From: Artocarpus heterophyllus
Taxonomy: Eukaryota; Streptophyta; Magnoliopsida; Rosales; Moraceae
Reading direction: 5' to 3'
DNA length: 64,000 nucleotides
Assembly: GCA_025403435.1 (NCBI GenBank)
Contig: CM046331.1
Location: 27,942,459-28,006,458 of the forward strand
The notes below the pieces were generated by a model. It saw only the letters and a list, made by a program, of their open reading frames with translations. It did not search any database and was not told the origin of the DNA. This document shows positions 46,037 to 58,552 of this stretch, in pieces; the stretch's first letter is position 1, and each line of letters opens with the position of its first letter. The position numbers and the translations under genes are program-made.

Positions 46037-49000
46037 TTACTTGGCGGCATACCAGTTTTGTGCACACTTGGCATCAACGGAAAGATCGACTTTCAGGATA
46101 TTCTTGCCGTCGAAGGGCTTCGACATGCACTCAACAACAATTGCCTTGGCAACCTCTGCCGACTCCGATGGCCCTTCCAAGATTACCTCATCATGGACCT
46201 GCTCTTGCAAAAAAAGAATTTTCAGAAACTTTAGTAGGAAACTGAGCAGGTATGAGACGAAAAGAAAATCAAAGATTTGTTTTCGACAGACCAAAACTAG
46301 GCGATACGGTGAACTCCGAACATGAAAAATTACATTAACACCCACTCGGCTATTTGAATTTCTGAAATACCCTGAATTCCCCTGAAACTACAAACAGTTT
46401 CGACCACTTGGCTATTTACTCGTTTTAGAGGCGCGTTCTCGAACAGTTTGACGATCAATAGTGTCATTGTAATATTGGTAAAAAGCAAGGGGATGTTGGT
46501 GTAATTTGAAAAAGCCAAGCCAAGTGCGGGTGATATAGATGCAGCTAGCACTAAAACACAAGTGCTAAGAAATCATATTATTAAGCAAAGTGGCAGATGC
46601 ATGGGATTTAATTAGTAATGAATATAAGAACGTGTATGATCTGAACTTAACCTGTAAAAGCAGCTTCCATCCCAGCTTCTTCAAACGTCTATTTTTGGAT
46701 ATCTCTAACATGGCACACATGGCAACATCAGCAGCACTACCCTGTCACGGTTAACCAATGTATCAGCAATGAGTGAGAGAGAGAGAGAGAGAGGGCCTTG
46801 AGGACCAACCTGCACAGGTGTATTAATGGCAGCCCTTTCAATATGGCCTCTTTGAGCATAAGTAGCACCTTGCATTGAAGGGAACCAACGAGCACGCCCC
46901 AGCAAGGTTCGAACGCATCTGTCCTCACGAGCTTCCGCTTTACGCTTTTCTTGCCATTGTCGCACTTCTTGCCTTTCTTTGTACCAGAGTTCAACGGTGT
47001 TCTTTGCTTCTTCCACAGAAACCTGAGACCCATCATAGCTCATTGAATCAATCTTCACAGTGGTTGGGGGGGTGAAGAACTAAAAAAAAAGAAAATCCAC
47101 AACATGTTGTGAGCTTCCGTGCATACCTTCCAATCCCGGGCAAGTCCCACCGGAGTTTTTCCATATGCAATGGAAAAGTTGAGCATTTTGGCTTTTCTTC
47201 TTTCAGAACCAAATGCATCCTGGGGGAAATAAAGAAAAAGAAAAAAGTGTTTAAAGTATCCTTCGTCAGACAATCCGTGTAGAATTGAATGGCCCTGAAT
47301 TTTTCCAATAAAGTGATCTAACTTAAGCTAACATTAACTTCGTTGAATACAGTTTAAAATTTCTTTTAAATTGAATCAGCTAAAAAATTACCTTCAGCAA
47401 TGGAACCGGCGGTTTGTCTTCACCAGGTTGAGGATCCCACTCAAGAAGAACCTGCTTTGTCTCAACGGCTTCACGAATATGTGGATACATATTCATTGCA
47501 GTCCTAGAATGAAAATCTCCACCGGCTTTGAAGGCTTCCAACATGCTTTTACAGTTGGCCAGATGAGCCAAAATCCTAAGTTCCAACTGCAATACGGCAT
47601 TTATCAATGAACAAATGAAATTTGATTTCGGGAACTCTTGCAAATATAAAACTCCTCACCTGTCCATAGTCAGCAACGATAAGGGAATTTCCAGGTGCAG
47701 CTATAAATGCCTGACGGATTTTATACCGGTCTTTCTCCAGAGCAGGTTGATTCTGATTCAGCAAAACAGATTAAAAAAAAAAAAATGAATACCTTCCCAA
47801 ATTTCCAACATAGTTCGGGCATTGGAAACAGATTTGTTGAAGACCAAATATTTCATCGGACATGAAACTTGAACAAGAAATCAACAGAAGCTATAATAAT
47901 ATTTAAACTGATTCCAAATTTACAAATATTTATGCGATGCTTGGAATTAAACTGATGATTCTAACAACAGTTTAAAGTGATGAAAATAACCTGCAAATTA
48001 GGTCTCCTAGCAGATAGGCGCCCAGTTTCTGTATTGATATTTAGTGAGCAATGAATACGCTCATCCTTGCCCGATACATTACTACCCTGTGGTACAAAGA
48101 AACAAGCATATACCTTTAATAAGTTTAAATCCTTAACTACTTGTTTCCCACAATTTACAAAGGGAGACACACAAAGCTTTGCCGCTAACTTTGCATAGAA
48201 TTTCCAGGTTTCATAAAGGAATTAGAAAGACGATGGTATCATAATAATTTTTACTATTTTTTTTAAGGGAAAAAAAACAAAAAGGTCATCATAAACAGAA
48301 CAAATTCTATAGAAAGCTAGAAATAGGGCTGAAATGGGAAATGGAGAAAATATCCACTTCCCATATGAGAATTGAAAATGGTTCATATAAATGCAATAGT
48401 AACAAAGACAGAGATTGGGTTACCTACTCTCAACAGTCGAAAAGAAGCCTTTCATTCCAAATTAAAGAATTCAGGTCGACTCAAATCTCCCAAAATAGAA
48501 TTCAAACCTACGACCTACGACCAGTCAGTTAACAACTGACTGCCATACATTTTTGCAAATAGGAATTAAAAAGATGGTCAAGAGTATCACTACGACATGG
48601 CAGCAGAAAAATCACCTGCAAAGGGAGGATGAAGTTTGAAATGAGTGAATCAATGGCACAAACTTCACACAGAGCAGCAATGGCATGGCAAGCTTCTCTC
48701 CCCTCCTCCTCTGTATCAAATGCTTTAAGTGCCGTTCCATAAGCAGATTTGCTCACTTCTTGTTTTTCTGGTTCTTTGTTTTCATAAATTTCGCCTGTTC
48801 TTGTGTCAGTATCACCTTCGACTTTGACACTGGACTGCAAGTCTTTGGCATCACCCGTGAAATCAAATTCTGCAGGGACCTTCCCAGCTAAAATCTTCAG
48901 GGCATCCATGCTGGTTGAGGGCCAACCGCTTGCCGTGTACATCTCAGCAGGGAAATCAGCTTCAATTTTACATAGCGTGATGTTGCAGAATTTTGTTGGA

Positions 49001-52000
49001 GCCTTCTTTCCTTCTTCAATCACTTTATCAACATTAGGAACTTTAAAAGCCTTCTCCAATGGAAGACTCTCATCAGGGTTCTTGCTGCAGCAGAAAATAA
49101 TCAAGTTAAAAAATTAGAGATTCTCTTGGGAAAAACAGTAACGTGATAGTACTTCACATTATACTGCAGTTAAACAGCACAAGAGTTGCATTTCACAAAT
49201 GAAAAACAATCAAGAATTCCATGGGACTAATATGGTTTAAATAAAACTTTATCACCGTGTAGAATCTGATTGTCCACATATTAGCTAGGATCTCTTCAAT
49301 AATCATGAAATATTCTTCACAAATATTGCATTTTTAAGCGTGGATGACTGAAATATTAAACTTTGCAGGGAAACCATAGAGCAAATAATCTTTCTTTCTT
49401 CCTCTACATATATAGTCATTTAACAAAAATTGAAGCTTTAACATGCAAAACACATTAAAAACTGCAAGATTAAGAATTAAGATGACAAAAACTTTTGAGA
49501 ATACACATGTGATGATTATAGACATTTTACCCTAAGAACAAAAGTTCTAAGAGAAAGATGCAGCTTTGTAACTTGGCGGCAAGTAATTAAACAAATCACT
49601 GGTTACAGCAAACTAGACACAATACACTGATGGAAACAATGGCAGGAATAACTATAAAGAGCGAAAATTTCTAGACAATGAAATCGAAGCTATGAGACCA
49701 GGATTCTATCGCGTCAATCTTGCAAATAACATATATCTTGTTACATGTCATAAATTGCATCAACCATCATTTATAATCAAGGCCTGTCAGCAAGCTTAGA
49801 GACACATAAAAACCAATCTTCTAAACTAACCCCGGGAAGAACTAAACTTTCAAAATCATCATAATCAGACCTTAAAAGATGCTTATCTCAAAAACATGTA
49901 CCATTTACCTGTTCTGGATCCCGCCGAAAAGAAGCTGGCGCAGTTGTGTATCACTTCCAACATTCATGTACTTGGCGTCTGGACAGTACTTGGAAGCCCA
50001 CTTGCGGAACCTGTTAGCAGCAACCTCTTGCTCATTCTTTGCCAACTTTTCCATCTCAGCAAGATACGCCCGATCAACCAGCATTCCCTCAGTCTCCATT
50101 TTAGCCAGCAGCTCACCAAATGGCCGCCAGTATTTTTCATAAAAATCAAACATGGATTTTCCAGGGGCCGCCTTTCCATTAATTTGCCATGACTTATTTG
50201 ATAGTTTTCTTTTCAAACTCTCATAAAGCTTAAGTGTACTAACTGCATCTAGGGCAGAATAACAGATCCATGGTATCCGCTCTTCTCTTTGTAGAACCTC
50301 AACGGGTGCAATGGTAGTCAATTTGCCTTCAGATCCATCTTTTTTCAACTTTTTCTTGCCAAATATGGTTTTCATCGACACTTTACCCATCAAATCCTTT
50401 TCATTGAAAGGTTGCCCAGACATGACAACCGGGTCACCCGTAAGTGCTTCAAGAGAATAACCACCCATCAAGCGCCTAGATGAATCCCACAGACGAGCCA
50501 TATGCATTGTGTCAGCATGAAAACCAGACACTTTAAGCCCATAGTTCTCTATAATATGGCTGTCAAAGCTATAATTGTGCCAAATCTACACGGTAAACAA
50601 ATAATGTCACTATTCAATCTTATTCCTAAATCAAGAGCGCCCGTACATGGCCTTAGTCAACGCAAACCATACCAACAGGATGAAAATATGAGCATGAATA
50701 ATATAACAGCAAGTGGGCAAGAAAATAACACTTTTGTATGTGTGTGTGGTGTGTTGTGAAAAATTGGATGTTGCTATAAGGTTATTTGCGAACTCATCCA
50801 CGTGACCTTCGTCAAATACAGTATTTGGAGATCTTACAGAAGTTGGGTGGGGGCAGAGTAGGACAATATTTAATTAAATCGCAAATAATTGGGAAAAAAT
50901 AAAGAAGAGAAAGCTACAATCATAATCTACAGTTGGTATATGAATGTTAATAACTCTTAGAAACAACAAGGCTTATAATTTATAGCAATGTACTAAGCCC
51001 AAACCAAGGATAATAAGAACCTATCTGTTTGTTTAGTCTTCAGCGAATTTTGGTTCAAATTATTGTGCTGTATTTCAATTAGCATTTTGTCAAAACCTCA
51101 GTATTTATTATTTACTAGTTTAATGATTAAACCACATCCCAAAATCTGTGGATCAAGATAACTTAATCAGTAAGATAAATTACCTTTTTTATGGAAGGAT
51201 TTTCAAAAAAGGGGGCAAACTCAGTTAAAATTTCCTTGCCACCACCATCAAGCACATCCACCCAGATGCAAGACTTTCCGTCTCCAAAATCAGCTTCCGG
51301 TCCACAGTAAATACTGAAACATATTATCTCTCCATGATCAACCGGAGTTTCCTCCTTCACATCAATCTTGGCCACCTATTATCATCATCACAAGCAACGA
51401 TATAGTATCTCAATTCTCAACATATAACAATACATTTGTAGCCAAGTAAGCATCTGGAAGACATTGGCTTTAAGTGCTTCTAAGTGAAATGGAAAAGGTA
51501 ACTCGGAGTATAATTTCATACCTCTGTATCACATGCATGGACAAGATGCCTGTAAGAGTTAGTAAGCATCTGTACAACTTTCCTTGCAATGGGGATGCTA
51601 TTCACAACGAGAACTTTGTTATATAATTTAGTAAGCTGTTCGCGAATATTTGCTGTCTTCTTAGGGTGGACTACCTCTTTTGAACCTTGCTCAGTCAATA
51701 ATTCCGATTGACTTGAACCGTTAGTTACATGACCGTTGATCTTATTAACATCTGGAGCAAAATCTAAGGTGGTAACATCATGCATTCCATTCGGAGCAAG
51801 CACCTGATCTAGATCGAGTTTATGCCGCAGCTTTGCAACCCTGTTCTCAACGTTAGGAAGCATATTTATGTTGCGGGTAGTGACATCATGCATTCCACTT
51901 GGAGAAATCACCTCATCTGGATCGAGTTTATGTTGTGGCTTTGCAACCGTTTTCTCAACATTAGGATACATATTATACCTTGATTTTGGTTTCTGCAGTA

Positions 52001-53579
52001 ACTTTGCTTTGCTCACACCATCTACTTCATCACAGTATACCTTACCTTGCCCCTTATGGGTGGAATTACTCGGTGGCCTTTCAGATCCTTTACCAAAATA
52101 AGAAGGCACAATCTTCGCGTTGTGTTGTGCTTGCGGTATTGTCTCCTTCCAAGGGTCCATTTTGGTGAAGGGCATCGAAAATTTTCCCTCACTATCAAAA
52201 TTCCTGCCATCTGAAAACTCATAAAGGTTTTGTTCAACATCCTTTTTTGTATTTATTTGACAGTAGGTAATACCTCCCTCAGCATCTTTACACTTTACAC
52301 CAGGGCCTCCTGTTCGGTTTTTTCTATACAATTCAGCCTGTTCTAGCCAGGATTGTTTATTCCCAATCTTACGTCCTGATAAGGGTTCTCCTTCAAGCAA
52401 TGAATTGGTGAAAGAAAATGCATCTTGTCTAAAAGGAAGGGGACTACTACACATGGAAGTATTCAGAGAACTCTGCGTTCTGCAGATTTCTCGCCTGCAA
52501 TTTGTTTCAGTGCCAATGCAAAAGACAGAAAAATTTTAATAAGAGTACAACGAATTTTCTCTTTCCACTATAGGCGTGTGACCGAGAGAAAGATCTCAAA
52601 TAACAATTATCTAAGGGGAGAAAAACAACATAGTAGCATGGGATGACGTAGGGCTAGCAAATAAAATTGGCTAAAATTCAAACTTAACCCTTTAAGCTTG
52701 TCAAATTGATGAAAAATTTCCATTTGGTTTTAAACTTTATTTCAACTCATTCCTTCACATGCTTCTTTTTTCAATCTTTCCATATCGCAACTAGTCCAAC
52801 TATCCTTCAATATCAACAGTGCATTGCTCAAGAAACCAAGAGGAAACAAAAAAAATTCAAAATAAACAAATACAACCCAATTAGACAACATAAAAGTAAT
52901 AGAACTCTACAAAGTCTTAAAGATAGCTCCTTTTAACCAACCCAGGAACGTCACCACAAGTGTTCAAGTCACGAAATAACAATACAAATTTCAGCAAAAG
53001 ATAATACATGAGAAAAAAAAACAATATACTAGCATGAGATAAATTAAGGCTAATAAAAATCATTCAATTTAACCCTTCATGCTGGTCAAACTAATGAGTC
53101 GATATTCTTCTTCGCATTTTCAACTTTATTTCAACTTCATTTCAACTCATTCCTTCCATGCTTATATTTTCCAAGTTTTCCATAGTGTAGCAATTAGTCC
53201 AAATATCCTTCAATACAAAGAGTGTATCTTTCAAGAAACTAACACTAAACATAAATATTTTGTAGAAACAGATACAACCCAAAAAACCCCAGAAAGCTTA
53301 CCACAAGTATTGAACTCACAAAGCAAGAAGACAAAAAATTTGGCACAAAAGAATCTCAACGCGGGGAAGAAAAAAAAAAAAACACCCACAAAGAAAAACC
53401 AAAATAATCCACAAAAGACCACAACAAAAGAAGTGCTATTCGGAAACGAACCTGTAAAGGGTCTTCGAAGAAGCGGTGGAGAGAGAGCGAGGAGAAGGCT
53501 TGAGGAGAGAGAAGTAGGAAGGGAAAGTGGGGCCCAGAGGCCCAAGACTATACGCGGCGGAGGAAACGCCAGTAGCCAT
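46037..53579 (-). CDS. POLI: Organellar DNA polymerase I (chloroplast/mitochondrial, POLI/POP)
   Basis: This family-A replicative polymerase serves plastids and mitochondria. Twelve exons (1126 residues): 53452-53579, 51522-52494, 51184-51375, 49909-50585, 48616-49084, 47991-48086, 47660-47752, 47392-47586, 47127-47219, 46810-47022, 46652-46741 and 46037-46198. Exon 1 encodes a Ser-rich transit peptide (MATGVSSAAYSLGPLGPTFP). Residues 43 to about 340 form a weakly conserved linker containing a 36-residue tandem duplication (nt 51769-51984). The 3'-5' exonuclease is intact: Exo I CDTE (364-367), Exo II HNYSFDSH (434-441), Exo III YSALDA (540-545). Polymerase motif A is DYGQLELRIL (873-882), motif B RRKAKMLNFSIAYGK (948-962) and motif C HDEV (1075-1078). 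All catalytic acids are present and there are no disruptions, so it should be active and proofreading. Plant genomes often carry two paralogues (A and B); I cannot say which this is. The final residues, VDAKCAQNWYAAK, are typical. Intron 10 is only 68 bases and mostly (CT)n. Confidence 0.96.
46769..46794. repeat. (GA)n microsatellite filling POLI intron 10
   Basis: About 11 GA units on the plus strand (CT on the coding strand) make up over a third of a 68-base intron (46742-46809). Confidence 0.9.
48340..48548 (-). mobile_element. Probable tRNA-derived SINE in POLI intron 5
   Basis: On the minus strand TGGCAGTCAGTTGTTAACTGAC resembles box A. GGTCGTAGGTTTGAATTCTA resembles box B and follows at about 30 bases. 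The stretch GGTCGTA is duplicated just before box B. The 3' boundary and a duplication were not identified. Confidence 0.35.
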
Positions 53580-53963
53580 GGCCTCCGCAAGTCTCCCGCA
53601 ATGGCTTAAACGACAAGGACGAGCCAGACTTCTGGTTTTGGTCTTGGGTTTTGGACGCAGAATGGCAGAACCCTTAAAAAAGGGGTTAGTTTGAGGGGCT
53701 TTATTGGGGTTTTGGGGTTGGTGGGTCTGAACCTAAAGCAGAGCAGGGCATGGCCATAGAGAGAGAAAGGGACTGATGAGAGAGAAAGTTGAAGAAGGAG
53801 GAGGAGAAGAAGAAGCAGAAAAGGCTAAACCCTGCGGCTCTTAGCGTGAGAGGGAAAACCAAAACCTCAGTGTGCTGGGCTTCTGACTTTCCTGTACCGT
53901 ACAAACAAATTTTCTGGCTGCCAAATTTCTGTCCCTGCTTTTTAAATTTTAGTATTAGTGTTG

Positions 53964-53966
<3 letters not shown>

Positions 53967-54011
<45 letters not shown>
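53967..54011. repeat. (AT)n microsatellite
   Basis: The sequence is about 22 uninterrupted AT units. Confidence 0.95.
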
Positions 54012-54014
<3 letters not shown>

Positions 54015-54400
54015 ATGCCCATGAACTTGTGTGTCATTTTGTCCACTAATCTCGCTCTTTTTATGGTTTTTAACATTTTGATACATTCTGTTTTAACAAA
54101 TATAATGTTTTGTTAAAAACTTTTTTATCTAAGATTCTGACTTTTCATGTTTTGGTTGAGTTGAATGTGAATTTATTGTTAAATTATCTGGTAACAATAA
54201 TTTATTTAAAAGAAAAGAAAAAAATATCTAAAAGGCCTGGTGCATTTTGTTTAAATACGTGTAAATACGTGCCTAGCCCTGCTTATTATTCTAATGCCCA
54301 AAACTTTCCTATGTTCATAAAGTTGGGCTCAAAATAATATTCTAATATCAAGATTAAGCTTTCCGGCCTTTTTTTATTTTTTGAGTTAATTATCTCTTTA

Positions 54401-54504
54401 TTTTAATTATTTTTAAATTTATTCTGCTATGTTAAAAACAACAAAGCTATTATTTTAATTATTTTTAAATTTATTCTACTGTTTTAAAAACTACAAAGCT
54501 ATTA
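54401..54504. repeat. 52-bp tandem duplication
   Basis: TTTTAATTATTTTTAAATTT begins both units (54401 and 54453). Both end ACAAAGCTATTA, with a few substitutions. Confidence 0.8.
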
Positions 54505-55894
54505 TTTCAATTTAAATTTTTTTTTCGATTATTCCTCACAAATATGTTGGACAAGAAAAACATGATGATAAGACAAATATATCATTCATATTTGTTTTTG
54601 AAATATATTTTTTCCTTGAGAAATTTTTTTTAAATTAACATTTAAAAAGCTATAAAACTTGAGATCTTTTATTGAAAAAAATTGATGTTTTATTTTAAGA
54701 GTTTTTATGTTTTTAAATCTATTAAATATTTTTCGTAGCTGTTTAAGTGTAGTTATGTTATTTTGTACAGAATTTTTCCATTCATAAAAGTGAAATTGAA
54801 ATAAGTGTTTTTAAATTTAAAAGATAGCTTTGTAGTTTTGAAAGCAAAAGGATAAATTGAAAAATAGTTAAAACTAAGAAGTATAATTATGTAATTAAAC
54901 CTATTCTTTTATACATTTCCCAATCTTATTAAATACAATTTAAAACAAATTAAAATATTATCAAATTAAAATATTGAATAAATCAATCTTAAAAAATTAA
55001 ACTCTTAAAATAGTTAAAGTATTTTGTGATGTCTATTAGTGATTTTTAGGAAATTATCATGCTTCAATTTTATAATTTTTCATGTATAAATAATGTATAA
55101 AAAAAATTATAAAGTATGCGAGGTGTTGTTCCTAATATAGAATAAAGCTATAATATAATAAAAAGGAGCGTATATATAGATATATAGCTCTAACATTTTA
55201 AATTTTTTTATTTCATTTTTTTGTAAGTCATATATAAAGCAACATATAATACATGTTAGAATGGATAATCTTGATATCTTAAAAAAATTGTTTCGAGGAT
55301 ATTTTAAGTCTCAGTTTCAATGAGTATTTTAGGCATTTGCATAATTTGTTTTTTTATTTCTAAAATACATCACTTTATCTTTTTAAACTTTGCTATATTA
55401 ACAAGTAACTCTTTCCCTCTAATTCTGTTATTAGAAATTAAATTTCAAAGAAAAAGTCAATTGGGAAGGGAAATGGTTGAGAAAGTTAAACAACCCAACG
55501 ATGAATTTTTTAGGGCTGAAATAGTAACTTTCTTTTAGAGACAGAAATATATTTTTAAACTAAAGATAAAAATATATATATTTTTTCTAACATATTTATG
55601 GATTAAAATTAATAGTACTAACTTGTATATATATTGATTAAACCTAGTTAAAATTACTAGCAAATTATTTTCTTTCCCTAATATCATCACTCAGTATGGT
55701 TTCTATGCTTAACTTTCTTCTTTAATCATAAAATCACCAATTCCTCCAACGTAAATAAAAGAAGTTGATATTTATTTCACTAAACAGTAATTGCAAAGCT
55801 CAGTTGCATTAGCACACACAATGAACACTTTGAATATTTGCATACAAATATATCATTCTTATGTCAATACATAAAGGAAGACAATAAGGAATTG

Positions 55895-55963
55895 GTCTTA
55901 AAAAATATATAAAAAATTTTATGCTTACTTTGTCTTAAAAAATATATAAAAATTTTTATGCTT

Positions 55964-55968
<5 letters not shown>
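55895..55968. repeat. 37-bp tandem duplication
   Basis: Two units beginning GTCTTAAAAAATATATAAAA (55895 and 55932) and ending ATGCTTACTTT are nearly identical. They directly precede an (AT)n run. Confidence 0.85.
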
Positions 55969-56012
<44 letters not shown>

Positions 56013-56334
56013 AAAGTGAATTGGGAAATTTTAGTCCAAATGACAAATATCTTTCCTTACAGCTTGACTAATAAAACAAGGAATAACATCTATCCAAGAT
56101 CAAATAACAGAAACAAATTGCAAGTTTAGCTTACAAGTGGCCATCTTCCGAGAAGCAGCAAATATTGCAACAACTAGCTTAAGAGATAATAAATTTTTTG
56201 GATGGCCTTTTTTTTAAATTTTCGCCATCTGGGAATGTCCTCAATTACATTAGCCTCAAAAGCGCGGCACCTCGGCGACTTAACAGCATTATACACATTA
56301 ACCGCATCTGTCTCAACACTCCAAACATCAAGAG

Positions 56335-56455
56335 CCTGTTTAGTTCAAGTATTTAAATAGAGTATTTGAATAAAGATTTAAATTTTTATGAGAGAAAATA
56401 CTGTAACAAAATGATTCAAACCGTGATTCAAACCACGAAACGAACACACCCCAAA
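56335..56455. mobile_element. Small insertion inside the LINE RNase H region
   Basis: AGCCTGTTTAGTTCAAGTAT on the left and CACGAAACGAACACACC on the right give a weak GTTTNGTTC/GAACGAAAC inverted pair. LINE coding similarity stops on one side (ECLATREGVRFALFGEW) and resumes on the other (ALDVWSVETDAV). The non-coding block between looks inserted. Confidence 0.45.
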
Positions 56456-56817
56456 ACCATTCTCCAAATAAAGCAAAACGAACTCCCTCCCTCGTGGCCA
56501 AACATTCTCCCATGTAGGGAGAGAAATGTCCATAAATTCTTAAAAAAATATGCACAACAAGCCATCCCAAAACAATCTCTAATCACAACACCCACCCCCA
56601 ATAAAACCCAAACCGTCAACAATAGAAGCATCAATATTAATTTTAACACACCCATCAGATGGTGCAGTCACAATCTAGCATGATTCCTTCTTTCCCTACT
56701 AATGCACTGATCAATACGATTGGCACCTATAAAATCACCCAATAATCTGCCACATTGCTCAATGATATCCGTAGGCACTCTACCCTTCCCCTCAAAAACC
56801 AACCTATTACGATTATA

Positions 56818-56972
56818 AAGTGTTTGATATTGTGGTTAGAACTGTAAACACGGTAGCATGTGAGAGTTTACACTGTAGCAACTTTTTTGCTTTTACAGTA
56901 ACATGTGAAAGCTTTACACGGTTCCTAACTGAAAAATTAGTTAGAACCAACTAATGTCAAACAAGTTAGTCA
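56818..56972. mobile_element. MITE (CATGCTACAGTA family) inserted in the LINE
   Basis: The left end is GTGTTTGATATTGTGGTTAG and the right end CAACTAATGTCAAACAAG. The interior has GGTAGCATGTGAGAGTTTAC, CTTTTACAGTAACATGTGA and CAGTAACATGTGAAAGC. LINE similarity is AWCI on one side and YNRNRLVFEG on the other, so the element split a W..RN motif. Confidence 0.65.
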
Positions 56973-58552
56973 AATACACCAAGCCAACATACTAAATATT
57001 GCAATATCATCACTACTCCCCTTCCGACCAATATATGAGCACAAAGCAGCAAAAGACTCAGACTTGAAATTCTTTAACAATGGACAACTGGACGAATTAG
57101 ACCATACCTCTTGTACGTAGTCACACGCCCATATAGCATGATGCACATCTTCTCGCCCTCCACACAACAGACATCCCAAAATGTGAAATCACACCACTCT
57201 TAGATAAACCTTGTCTAGTCGAGATAGCTTCATGAAAGCTCATGAATCTTTATTTTGCTTGACACACCTGCTCCCCAAAGTTTCACCCAACAACTAACAT
57301 CACCACTTTGGGTTGAACCCCTTGCCAGATTCTGGGATACCATTTCTAGTTTATAACCCGATTTAACGGAATAAAGTCCTTGTTATTAAAATCCCTAACA
57401 AACTATCCTTATGGTTACGCACACTCAATGGTATGTTTAAGACCATATCCCTATCCACCTCCTAAAATAACTCATCAATATTTGCATGGTTCCACCCCCT
57501 CTTCAAAATGAGGTCCGCAACATACATATCCTCCCTCTCCACTGTCGGTCTAGTAATGGGTCTAAATAGATTGGGTTTAGGAAGCCATGGATCTTTAAAC
57601 ACTCTTAATGTTTTGACCATTGCCAATTCTCCACCGAATCCCTTTAGCAAGTAAATCTCGACCCCATATGAAGCTTCATCAAACATATGAAGGGTTATTC
57701 CCAAGCCCAGCTTCAAGAAAAGTTGTAGTGGGACAATACCTTGCTTTAAATACACAGGCTAGAAGAGATTGAGGACACATCAATATCCGCTACCCTTATT
57801 TTGTCACAAGAGCTTTATTGAACTCCTCCATAACTTGAAACCCTATACCTCCATCATGTTTTGCACGACGTAGTTTTTCCTACCTAACCCAATGTATCTT
57901 TCGATTGTCTTCATTTTCCCCTCACCAAAAATGAGATACCATAAAAGATTGAAGCTCTTCACATAATGTAGTGGGAATCTTAAAAACACTCATAGTGTAA
58001 GTAGATATGGCTTGGGCCGCTGTCTTAATCAATACCTCTCTGCCACCTACTGAGAACAACCGCCCCTTTCACATTTGAAGGTTCTTCCTAACTCTTTCCC
58101 AAATTGCACCAAAAGTCTTCCTCTTATTCCTCCCCACAAAAGATGGTAATCTAAGATACATATCCTGAACCACCCCATTTAAAGGAATATCAAGAATACT
58201 AAGAACCAATTCAAGCTTATCATCCAATAAATTGGGACTGACACTCACCACGGATTTCTATAGATTAATCACTTATCCTGAAGCCCGTTCATACCTTTGA
58301 AGCACCTCCTTAATAGCCTGACAATTTCCTTCGTTTGCCTTACAAAAAATTATGCTATCTATAAATAGAAGGTGACTAATGTGAGGCGCTTTTCTAGCAC
58401 ACATGATCCCTAACAACTGATTATTACTTTCCATTTTATGCAACAAACCCAAAAAACTCTCCATATACAAAAAGAAAAGATAAGGAGATAATGGACAGTC
58501 TTGTGTTACAAGCCGTATAATTTTTGCCCCATCCTAGCCATTGGAGGCTCAT

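Larger units (their letters stand above)
53580..56040. other. POLI promoter side and AT-rich empty stretch
   Basis: The first 300 bases upstream of POLI are GA-rich on the plus strand and probably hold its promoter and leader. The rest is AT-rich without recognisable genes. It contains (AT)n runs at 53967-54011 and 55969-56008, a 52-bp tandem duplication (54401-54504) and a 37-bp tandem duplication (55895-55968). Confidence 0.5.
56050..58503 (-). mobile_element. Broken LINE (L1-type non-LTR retrotransposon), 3' part
   Basis: Read on the minus strand from 58503 downward, it shows the end of a reverse transcriptase: DCPLSPYLFFLYMES, then HLLFIDSIIFC where an intact enzyme has an A-D-D core. 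RT-linker pieces follow (58251-58069; 57755-57462 with FKDPWLPKPN). A zinc-binding RT domain comes next (57179-56970: CLLCGGREDVHHAIWAC), and an RNase H-like domain (about 56815-56050: YNRNRLVFEGKG, VKINIDASIVDG, GVVIRDCFGM, VWSVETDAVNVYNAV). This order (RT, zf-RVT, RNase H) is that of plant L1 elements carrying an extra RNase H. There are several frameshifts and stops and the catalytic RT Asp pair is lost, so it is dead. It is interrupted by two small insertions. Its upstream part is cut off by a gypsy LTR. Confidence 0.85.

Noticed and set aside
46037..46325. Plus-strand frames opposite POLI exon 12 and other frames opposite POLI and TORTIFOLIA1 exons
   Set aside because: They are mirror frames of well-supported exons and have no recognisable domains.
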